From NCBI RefSeq assembly GCF_900606115.1, contig NZ_UWPJ01000022.1:1-64000 (forward strand): a stretch of 64,000 bases of DNA, in the 5' to 3' direction. Every line of letters begins with the position of its first letter. Positions within the stretch are counted from its first letter, which is position 1. Below, one piece after another: positions 54,747 to 61,887 of this stretch. The notes below the pieces were generated by a model. The model was given only the letters and a program-made list of their open reading frames with translations, did no database searches and was not told where the DNA came from. The position numbers and the translations under genes were made by a program. Source of the DNA: Pigmentiphaga humi. GTDB taxonomy: Bacteria > Pseudomonadota > Gammaproteobacteria > Burkholderiales > Burkholderiaceae_B.

Positions 54747-55907
54747 ATGCTCCGCCTCTCCCCCCGCATTGCCCGCATTTCCCCTTTCCAGGCCATGGAA
54801 GTCGTCAAGCAGGCCGCCGCGCTGCAGGCGTCCGGACGGGATATCGTGCAGATGAGCATAGGCGAACCCGATTTCACCGCCGTTCCGGCGGTGGTCGAGG
54901 CCCTGGAGCGCGCCGCGCGCGAAGGCCGCACCCAGTACACCGAGGCTGTCGGCCTGGCCGCGCTGCGCGAGGCCATCGCCGGCTTCTACCAGACCCGTTT
55001 CGGCGCCCGCGTGGACCCGTCGCGCATCATCGTCACCGCCGGCGCATCCGGCGCGCTGATGCTGGCCTGCACGGCGCTGCTCGATGCCGGGGCGCAGGTG
55101 CTCATGCCGGACCCCACCTATCCGGCCAACCGCCACATCGTCACCGCGGCCGGCGGCGAACCCGTGCTGATCCCGGCCGGGCCGGCAGACCGCTTCCAGC
55201 TCTCGGCCGAGCACGTGCGCCGCCATTGGACGCCCCGCACGGCCGGCGCGATCGTCGCGTCGCCCGGCAACCCCACCGGCACCTCCGTCGCGCCCGACGC
55301 GCTGGCCGAACTCGTGCGCGAAGTCCGCAGCCGGCAGGGCTTCACGCTGGTGGACGAGATCTACCTCGGACTGGGCTACGACGCCGAACGCCGCTCGGCC
55401 GTGGCGCTCGGCGACGACCTGATCATCGTCAACAGCTTCTCGAAGTATTTCCACATGACCGGCTGGCGCCTGGGCTGGCTGGTCGTTCCGCCGCAACTGG
55501 TTTCCGCTTTCGAGAAACTTGCGCAGAACCTGGTGATCTGCGCCCCGACGCTGTCGCAGCATGCGGCGCTGGCCTGCTTCGCGCCCGACTCGCTCGCCAT
55601 TTTCGAGGCGCGCCGGCAGGCCTTCCGCGAGCGCCGCGACTACCTGCTGCCGGAGTTCGAACGTCTCGGCCTGCACGTTCCGGTCGCGCCGGACGGCGCC
55701 TTCTATATCTATGCCGACGTGCGTGCCCATGCATCGGACAGCACGGCATTCGCCAAGCGCCTGCTGAACGAGGCCGGCGTATGCGCCGTGCCTGGCGCGG
55801 ATTTCGGCCAGGCCGAAACAGCCGCCTACCTGCGCTTCTCGTACGCCACGGAACTGGCGCGGCTGCGGGAAGGCGTGGCCCGCATGGGACACATGCTGGG
55901 CCGCTAA
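54747..55907 (+). CDS. Class I/II aminotransferase (AspC/AlaT-like)
   Basis: A PLP-dependent aminotransferase of 386 residues. It shows SIGEPDF near the start, TAGASGALML, the Asp/Tyr pocket in LVDEIYLGLGY, and the PLP lysine in NSFSKYFHMTGWRLGW. Family members move amino groups between aspartate, alanine or aromatic acids. It is intact at its 3' end, so the conjugative element begins after its stop. Confidence 0.88.
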   Translation: MLRLSPRIARISPFQAMEVVKQAAALQASGRDIVQMSIGEPDFTAVPAVVEALERAAREGRTQYTEAVGLAALREAIAGFYQTRFGARVDPSRIIVTAGASGALMLACTALLDAGAQVLMPDPTYPANRHIVTAAGGEPVLIPAGPADRFQLSAEHVRRHWTPRTAGAIVASPGNPTGTSVAPDALAELVREVRSRQGFTLVDEIYLGLGYDAERRSAVALGDDLIIVNSFSKYFHMTGWRLGWLVVPPQLVSAFEKLAQNLVICAPTLSQHAALACFAPDSLAIFEARRQAFRERRDYLLPEFERLGLHVPVAPDGAFYIYADVRAHASDSTAFAKRLLNEAGVCAVPGADFGQAETAAYLRFSYATELARLREGVARMGHMLGR

Positions 55908-56228
55908 AGCTGCCCTACCCGACGAACAAACAAAAAAGTGCCGGTGTCAAGTCTTTCGTGCCAATCACGCAAGGCTTGAAACCGTATATGGGACAGTAGG
56001 TTAGCTCTTTTCCAGGCCACTTTGCAGAAGTTTGGCCGCGTGGGCTAGGAGCCACATAAGAGCGTCGGGAGAGAAAGCCGCATCGCACTGTGTCGTGCTG
56101 GATTGCCGAGGAACGGCGGGCCTGTCGCAGCATCATAGCCCAAGCGGCTCTTGGCGGCGTCCAGAATGAAGAACGCGCAGCCTTGGGCTGCGCGTTCAAT
56201 GGCTGCCGCTGGATGATGGGCCAGGCCA
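55908..56228. other. Probable junction between chromosome and integrative conjugative element
   Basis: The 321 bases after the aminotransferase stop hold no convincing gene; a 105-residue reverse frame has a low-complexity start and no recognised family. The known Tn4371 attachment motif TTTTTCAT is not found in either orientation. The tract AACAAACAAAAAAGTGCC (about 55924-55941) and a 12-bp hairpin at 56171 are the notable features. The change from metabolic genes to trb genes places the boundary here, but the exact end is not located. Confidence 0.5.
56171..56197 (-). terminator. Possible terminator of the trb operon
   Basis: GAACGCGCAGCC and GGCTGCGCGTTC form a perfect 12-bp stem with a 3-base loop, just past the last reverse-strand trb-side gene. 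The T tract after it is broken (TTCATTCTGG), so it may depend on other factors. Confidence 0.5.
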
Positions 56229-56471
56229 TCATGTCGGCTTCGGTGGCGCGCTCCGCGTCGCGGTGCCCTTCTTGAACCCCCGATCCCCCGCCATGAACGC
56301 CTCCAGCATGTGCGGGATCAACTTCTCGGCATCGACCGCCTCGCCGTAGGTCTGCGCGTGCAGCGCGGCGTAGCGGTCGAGGTCGGCTTTCAAGCTGGCC
56401 GGGCAGGCAAAGGTTAGCTTGACGCTCTCGGTCTTGGGCAGCGGCCCGAGCCGCAGCTTCTTCGTGCTCAT
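56229..56471 (-). CDS. DUF2274 family protein
   Basis: The 80-residue protein opens MSTKKLRLGPLPKTESVKLTF and is a recognised small protein that follows trbI in Tn4371-type elements. It has a ribbon-helix-helix-like feel (charged, about 80 residues) but its function is unknown. Its ATG overlaps the trbI stop by four bases. Confidence 0.75.
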   Translation of the reverse strand: MSTKKLRLGPLPKTESVKLTFACPASLKADLDRYAALHAQTYGEAVDAEKLIPHMLEAFMAGDRGFKKGTATRSAPPKPT

Positions 56472-57754
56472 TGCGAAGCCCCCCGGTTGAAGAACAGCGG
56501 CTGGTACGGCCGCAGCACCAGATCCCGGTTCACGATGACGCGAACCGGCAGGCCCGGCCTGATGGTCAGCGTCGGCTGGATGTCCATGTTGCGCCGGGTA
56601 ATCTCCTGGCCGACTTGGTTGATGCTGTCCTGGGCACCATCGCGCCCGGCGATGATGATGCGGTTGCCGTCCTGGCGATTCTCCGGCGAGGCCAGCTCGG
56701 CACCGACCCCTAGCAGTGTCGTCAGCACCGCGCCTGCAACGATGCGATCCCAGTGCCAGTCCACGTCATCCTCCAGGCCGGAGTAACCGGCCGGGTCGGT
56801 GCCGATGAGGTTGTCGAGCGTCAGCGAGGACGTGTCGGGCAGGATGACCCGATTCCAAACCACCTGCACGCGGCTCTGCCCGTGGCTGACTCGGCTGTTG
56901 TAGCGCCCGAGGATCCGCGATCCCTGCGGAATCAGCAGGAACTTGCCTGTGGCCGAGTCATAGACTGGCTCCGTCACCGTGGCGATCACGTCGCCCGGAA
57001 GATCGGACTTGATGCCCGTCACCAGCGCGCCCGCGATCACCGTTCCGGCCATGACCTGATAAGGCGACGCGGGCAGCGCCAGATTGCCGGAATTGCGGGT
57101 TTCCGTAGAACCGCTTTGCAGGAATGCTTCGTTCTGGTCTTGCCGACTCCGCGCAGCGGCTGGGGCGGCAACCTGGGCCGCCACCGAGGCCGGCCCGGCA
57201 GCGAGCGGGTCGAAGGCCGCGAGCGCATTGGCAGCACTAGGCACACCCGGCGCCGTCTGCGCCATCGTGGCGGTGGCGGTGGCGACGGCCTGGCCCTGAC
57301 CGCCCGAGCGGAAGAACACCGACGAAGCCGCTGCGGCTTCGGCCTCCTTGCGCAAGGCATCGTTCGGATCGTGGCCGGGGGCCGCGTAAGCGGCCACGGC
57401 TGGCTGCTGCGAGTTCACGATGGCCGGGCCGAGGTCGCCCGGCAGCGGCGGCCCCAACTCGGGCGCCTTCGGCGGCAGCTTCGAGTAGTCGGCCGGCAGG
57501 CCATCCAGCCCTTCAGACTTCGAGACGCGATCGACGTTGTAAAGCTCGGTCTGCTCGTTGGCACCACGCCGCTGCGGTTGCAGCGACCAGATCGTGGCCC
57601 CGAGCACGGCGACCGACAGGCCGCCGACGAGGACGGCCAGCGTGCGCCGGTTCAACCGGGTCACAGCACGCGGCTGGGCGCGCAGTGCCACCGCCTCGGG
57701 CGCGACCTTGCCCGCTTGCGGCGTGGCGAGGTCGGGAGTGTCGTCCTGGCTCAT
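56468..57754 (-). CDS. trbI: Conjugal transfer protein TrbI
   Basis: TrbI is the VirB10-like component linking inner and outer membranes of the P-type mating channel. The 428-residue protein has one membrane segment (LAVLVGGLSVAVLGATIWSL, about 39-58), an Ala/Pro-rich spacer, then the conserved beta-barrel domain with ALVTGIKSDLPG, LLIPQGSRILGRY and PGLPVRVIVNRDLVL. It starts 2 bases after the trbG stop. Confidence 0.92.
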   Translation of the reverse strand: MSQDDTPDLATPQAGKVAPEAVALRAQPRAVTRLNRRTLAVLVGGLSVAVLGATIWSLQPQRRGANEQTELYNVDRVSKSEGLDGLPADYSKLPPKAPELGPPLPGDLGPAIVNSQQPAVAAYAAPGHDPNDALRKEAEAAAASSVFFRSGGQGQAVATATATMAQTAPGVPSAANALAAFDPLAAGPASVAAQVAAPAAARSRQDQNEAFLQSGSTETRNSGNLALPASPYQVMAGTVIAGALVTGIKSDLPGDVIATVTEPVYDSATGKFLLIPQGSRILGRYNSRVSHGQSRVQVVWNRVILPDTSSLTLDNLIGTDPAGYSGLEDDVDWHWDRIVAGAVLTTLLGVGAELASPENRQDGNRIIIAGRDGAQDSINQVGQEITRRNMDIQPTLTIRPGLPVRVIVNRDLVLRPYQPLFFNRGASQ

Positions 57755-57756
57755 GG

Positions 57757-58749
57757 TCAGTTCCTCCGTGCCACGCCGTCCGTGCGCTCGATCCGCACCA
57801 CGTCGCTCTTGTCGCCGCCCAGGCGCAGCTCGGCCGCGCCAAACAGGCGATCCACGATGTAGTACGGCGAGCGGAAGCGGTAGTTCACCAGTTGGCCGTC
57901 GCCTTCGGCCCCGATCACGAACAGCGGCGGAAGATCGCCCTGCGCGATGCCTGCGGGAAACTGGATATAGACCTTCTGCCCGTCGTCGAAGGCGCGCAGC
58001 GGCTTCCACGGCGGATTGCTGCCGCTGATCGCGTAGCGGAAGCGCAGGTTCTCCAGCGACAGGCCGCTATCGACCGGCGCGGCGGCGCTGGCCGCCTGCG
58101 CCTGGCGCTGCAAGGCCAGCATCCGGTCGCGCGGGTACTCCCAGGAAACCGACGCCATCCACGTCTTTTCCGTGGAAGTCAGCTCCAGCAGGTACGTCCT
58201 GCGGCTGGTGGTGATGACCAGATTGGTTTTCAGGCCCGACCGAATGGGCTTCACCAGCACGTTGACGCGCAAGTCGGCACCGCTGCCGCTGGATGTGTCG
58301 CCCACGATCCAGCGCACCGTATCGCCGGCGGCCACCGTCACCAGTTCCTCGCCCGGCTGGAGCGAAACCACGGTCACGCGGCCCACGGCCGCATAGACCT
58401 GATAGAGCGCGCCATCGGTGAAGGGCCACACCTGAATCGCGTTGACATAGCCCTCGCGCGTGGGCGCGACGCGCGCCTCGGTATTGGCCCGCGAGACGCG
58501 CACCTTCTCGTCGGCAGGTTCAGGCGCGGGCTTGGCGTCCTCGGCTTCGGGAGCCGGCATCAACTGCGCCGGCATCGGCAGCACCTCGGGCACGGCCACC
58601 ACCTCCACCGGCGCGGGCGGCTCGGGCAGCGGCTGGGCCTGCACCGGCTCATCGAGTGAGATGGTCGGCGGCGGCTTGCCCTGCGTGGCGCAGCCCGCGA
58701 GGGCCAGCACGATCAACGACAAGGCGGATTTACGGAAAAGATCATTCAT
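57757..58749 (-). CDS. trbG: Conjugal transfer outer-membrane protein TrbG
   Basis: TrbG is the VirB9-like outer-membrane core component. The 330-residue precursor has a lipoprotein signal (ALAGC, cysteine about 20), a Pro-rich linker and the VirB9-type beta domain: QVYAAVGRVTVVSLQPGEEL, NLVITTSRRTYLLEL, and at the end IVDRLFGAAELRLGG. Four-base overlap with trbF. Confidence 0.92.
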   Translation of the reverse strand: MNDLFRKSALSLIVLALAGCATQGKPPPTISLDEPVQAQPLPEPPAPVEVVAVPEVLPMPAQLMPAPEAEDAKPAPEPADEKVRVSRANTEARVAPTREGYVNAIQVWPFTDGALYQVYAAVGRVTVVSLQPGEELVTVAAGDTVRWIVGDTSSGSGADLRVNVLVKPIRSGLKTNLVITTSRRTYLLELTSTEKTWMASVSWEYPRDRMLALQRQAQAASAAAPVDSGLSLENLRFRYAISGSNPPWKPLRAFDDGQKVYIQFPAGIAQGDLPPLFVIGAEGDGQLVNYRFRSPYYIVDRLFGAAELRLGGDKSDVVRIERTDGVARRN

Positions 58750-59450
58750 GGTTTTGCTCCTTCGGAAGAATCCAGTTCACGGCTCCACGACAGGCCGTTG
58801 ACGTAGATGCCTAGCGGGTTCTTGCGCAGGCGTTCTTCGGTGCGCGGCGGCTGGAGCACGATGGACACCACCGCCGTCCACCGCTCCAGGCCCGCCGCGG
58901 CGCCGTTGACGTAGCGCCGTTCCGTCCAGCGCACGTTGAAAGACGTGTCGCTGGCGCGCACGACGCTGGTGATCTGCACCGTCACCGACTCCTTTCCGAT
59001 GCGCGCGAACGGGTCGTTGACCCGCGCGTAATCGTTGAGCACGGCTGCGCCCTTGTCGGTCGTGTAGTCGTAGGCGTCGAGCCAGTTCTGGCGGACGACG
59101 ATGGGGTCGATGGACAGCGAGCGCACCAGCGTCACGAAGCGCGCGATGTGGTGCGCCGTCTGCGCATCGCCCGGCCGGTACGGCGTGGCGGCTTCACCCA
59201 CTGCGCGCACCTGGCCCGCGTTGTCCACCTCCACGACGTAGGGCGTGACGATGGACTGCGCCGAGCGCCACACCAGGCCGCCGGCCATCAGCAGCGCGAG
59301 CGTCAGGCAGCCGAAGGCCATCAGGCGCCAGTTCTTCGCCTGCACGCGCGGCGAGCCGATACGGTCGTCCCACACCTGGCCGGCAGCTTGGTACGGCGTG
59401 GCAGGCTGCGGCGTGTCGGCGTAGCGCACCTGCGGTTTCTTGAATCGCAT
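58746..59450 (-). CDS. trbF: Conjugal transfer protein TrbF
   Basis: TrbF is the VirB8-like inner-membrane assembly factor. The 234-residue protein has a short cytoplasmic head, a membrane segment (LMAFGCLTLALLMAGGLVW) and a periplasmic part with TDKGAAVLNDYAR and RWTERRYVNG motifs of the family. It lies 12 bases after trbL. Confidence 0.9.
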   Translation of the reverse strand: MRFKKPQVRYADTPQPATPYQAAGQVWDDRIGSPRVQAKNWRLMAFGCLTLALLMAGGLVWRSAQSIVTPYVVEVDNAGQVRAVGEAATPYRPGDAQTAHHIARFVTLVRSLSIDPIVVRQNWLDAYDYTTDKGAAVLNDYARVNDPFARIGKESVTVQITSVVRASDTSFNVRWTERRYVNGAAAGLERWTAVVSIVLQPPRTEERLRKNPLGIYVNGLSWSRELDSSEGAKP

Positions 59451-59462
59451 GGTCAGTTCTCC

Positions 59463-60833
59463 TTATGAATCGGAATCGCGCAGGCTCGGCCCCTGGCCGG
59501 AGCCGCCGCCATCGCCACCGCGGAGCGTGTGGGCGGTGGTGGTCGCGGCCTGGGTGAGTTGCTGGCGGCGTTGCAGCCGCTTGGCCCAGGCGGGCTGCTC
59601 GGAGGGCTGTGCAGCGGCAGCGCCTGCGGGGGCTTCGCTGGTGGCGGCCTGGCCGGCTGACGCGCCGGCGTCGCCATTCCAGCCCGCGCGGAACGGCGCG
59701 GCCATGCGCTGCCCGGCAGCGGAAGCGCGGGATGCGGCTGCGCGTCCGGCAGACTGCGCGCCGGTCTTGGCGACGTTGCCCAAGCCCGCCATCGCGCCTT
59801 TGGCACCGCCGCCTGCTGCTGCGGAACCCGCCTGGAACGCCGACTTCGCGCTGCCAGCCGCCGACGTGGCGGCACGCGCGCCGCTGCCGGCCAGCTTGGC
59901 GGCGGCCGGTGCCATGCGAGCACCAGCGGCCACCGCACCGCCCACGCCCGTCGCGGCGGCACCGACAGCCACTGCGGTTCCGGCTGCACCGACGGCGGCG
60001 CCGGCCATCGCGCCTGCGCCGAGTTGGGGCGCACCGGACACGAGGCCCGTGGCGATGCCAGGGCCGAAGATCCCGAGCGCCAGCAAGGTGAGCGAGGCCA
60101 GCATGATGACCAGCGCGTGGTCGATGTTCGGTTCGGCGGGATGGACTTGGAACTGCGAGAACAGGCCCGAGCCGATGCCGACGATCACGGCCAGCACCAG
60201 GACCTTGATACCGGCGGCCACGACATTGCCCAGCACCTTCTCGGCGAGAAAGCTGGTCTTGTTCCACAGCGCGAACGGCACCAGCACGAACCCGGCGAGC
60301 GTGGTCAGCTTGAACTCGATCAGCGTGATGAAAAGCTGGATCGCCAGCACGAAGAAGCACAGCACCACGACCAGCCACGCGAGGAACATCACCACGATGG
60401 GGTCGAGGTTCACGAACACCTCGGGGAAGCCGGCCATCTCGCCGATCTGCTCCAGAATCGGCGCCCCGGCGTCGATGCCGGTCTTCGCGAGCCGGCCCGG
60501 CTGCAAGAAGTTCTCCATCGTGATGGACGAGCCGGTGGCGGTGATGCCCAGCCCAGCGAACGAGCGGAACACGATGCTGGCCAGCCAGTTGAAGTTGTTG
60601 AGGATGTAGGCGAAGGCACCGACGTAAAGCACCTTGCGCAGCAGCTTGGCGATCACGTCATCGCCCTGGCCGGTAGCGTGGCTCATGGCCCAATACAGCC
60701 CGGCGATCGTCATGTCGATGACGATCAGCGTGGCCGTGAGGAACGCCACTTCGCCGCGCAGCAGCCCGAAACCCGAGTCGATGTAGGTGGCGAAGGTGTT
60801 GAGGAACTGGTCGATGATGGTCACGTCATTCAT
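59463..60833 (-). CDS. trbL: Conjugal transfer protein TrbL
   Basis: TrbL is the VirB6-like polytopic protein. The first ~270 residues hold about six membrane segments, including FLTATLIVIDMTIAGLYWAM and TLIEFKLTTLAGFVLVPFAL (in part). The remaining 180 residues are Ala/Gly-rich and unstructured, as is typical. 456 residues. Confidence 0.9.
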   Translation of the reverse strand: MNDVTIIDQFLNTFATYIDSGFGLLRGEVAFLTATLIVIDMTIAGLYWAMSHATGQGDDVIAKLLRKVLYVGAFAYILNNFNWLASIVFRSFAGLGITATGSSITMENFLQPGRLAKTGIDAGAPILEQIGEMAGFPEVFVNLDPIVVMFLAWLVVVLCFFVLAIQLFITLIEFKLTTLAGFVLVPFALWNKTSFLAEKVLGNVVAAGIKVLVLAVIVGIGSGLFSQFQVHPAEPNIDHALVIMLASLTLLALGIFGPGIATGLVSGAPQLGAGAMAGAAVGAAGTAVAVGAAATGVGGAVAAGARMAPAAAKLAGSGARAATSAAGSAKSAFQAGSAAAGGGAKGAMAGLGNVAKTGAQSAGRAAASRASAAGQRMAAPFRAGWNGDAGASAGQAATSEAPAGAAAAQPSEQPAWAKRLQRRQQLTQAATTTAHTLRGGDGGGSGQGPSLRDSDS

Positions 60834-61150
60834 GGCGTGCCCTCCGGGGCGGCGGGCAAGGCCGGCGCGGTGCCATCGGCCGGTTCCTCGAAGCTGGGCG
60901 GGATCGGCGGCATGTCGGCCAGCGTCCGGTATTCATCCGGCCCGGCCTCGCCGGAAAAGAAGCGCCGCCGGAAGGCTTCGGCGGCGGCGCGGCAAGCGTC
61001 CTCGCCCGTGGCCTCCCGGTCGGCCGCGCATTGCGCGCGCAACGCCTTGAGCCGCGCGGGGTCGGCAGCCAGGGCATCGGCGAGGTTGTCGGCCGGCTGC
61101 TCGCCGCAAGCGGCCAGCAGCACGGCACCAAGGACGAGGACGCATCGCAT
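60830..61150 (-). CDS. TrbK-like entry-exclusion lipoprotein
   Basis: A small lipoprotein of 106 residues with lipobox LAAC at about 15 (MRCVLVLGAVLLAACGEQ), followed by an acidic, helical Cys-containing part. In RP4, TrbK blocks entry of the same plasmid into the cell. The position between trbJ and trbL is the one seen in Tn4371-type elements. Sequence match to TrbK is by position and type, not by firm homology. Confidence 0.7.
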   Translation of the reverse strand: MRCVLVLGAVLLAACGEQPADNLADALAADPARLKALRAQCAADREATGEDACRAAAEAFRRRFFSGEAGPDEYRTLADMPPIPPSFEEPADGTAPALPAAPEGTP

Positions 61151-61161
61151 GTCGGCCCCCG

Positions 61162-61887
61162 TCAGTCGCGGTAGAAGTTGACGGACTGCGGCGTGTACGG
61201 CGTGCCTTCCCCGAGGAAGCGCCGCCGCACTTCGCGGGCGCGCTCGGTCGCCGCCGCCTGCCGCGCCAGTTCCAGCGAGGCGGCCCGGTCTTGCGTGATC
61301 TGGAGCCGCTGCGACTGGATCGACTGCTTGGCCTGCAAGGCGAGCAACTGGTTCGTGGCCTGCATCGCCTGCAACGCGCCTTGCGCCGACTGGCTCTTGC
61401 CAACCAGATCGGCCAGCACGCTTTCGTCTTCGCCCAGGTTCTGCGACACCTGCGCCTGCATCTGCATGGTGGTCTGCAAGCCGTTGAGCGTGTTCTTCCA
61501 CCGCTCCTGGGCATCGCGGTACATCTGGTCGCCGCTGACGGTGGCGGCGTACTGCTCCGGGTACAGGCGGGCAAACTCCCGATCCAGATTCGTCACGTCG
61601 TAGGCCAAGCCTCGGGCCTGGGCGATCAGCCGCTCGGTCGTCGCCAGGTTGGCGCGCAACTGGCCGACCACGCTGGACGGCAGGCTGGCGAGGTTGCGCG
61701 CCTGGTTCATCAGCATTTGCGCTTCGTTCTGGAGCTGGCGAATCTGGTTGTTGATCTGCTCCAGCGTGCGGATCGCGGTCATCGTGTTCTGCACGAGGTT
61801 GGTGGGGTCGATCACGACCCATTGCGCATGGGCAGTGGCGGTGCAAAGCATGGCCGCGATGGCAGCGGCGACAAGGCGCTTCTTCAT
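61162..61887 (-). CDS. trbJ: Conjugal transfer protein TrbJ
   Basis: TrbJ is the VirB5-like, exported minor pilus-type component. The 241-residue precursor has a signal peptide (MKKRLVAAAIAAMLCTATAHA, cut at AHA) and a long coiled-coil body with Gln-rich heptads (EQINNQIRQLQNEAQMLMNQ). Its ATG overlaps the trbE stop. Confidence 0.92.
   Translation of the reverse strand: MKKRLVAAAIAAMLCTATAHAQWVVIDPTNLVQNTMTAIRTLEQINNQIRQLQNEAQMLMNQARNLASLPSSVVGQLRANLATTERLIAQARGLAYDVTNLDREFARLYPEQYAATVSGDQMYRDAQERWKNTLNGLQTTMQMQAQVSQNLGEDESVLADLVGKSQSAQGALQAMQATNQLLALQAKQSIQSQRLQITQDRAASLELARQAAATERAREVRRRFLGEGTPYTPQSVNFYRD

Noticed and set aside
55908-56228. TTTTTCAT attachment site of Tn4371
   Set aside because: The motif and its reverse complement do not occur in this stretch.
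55915-56232. A 105-residue reverse frame in the junction
   Set aside because: No recognised family, no clear ribosome-binding site and it runs into the DUF2274 gene; treated as non-coding.
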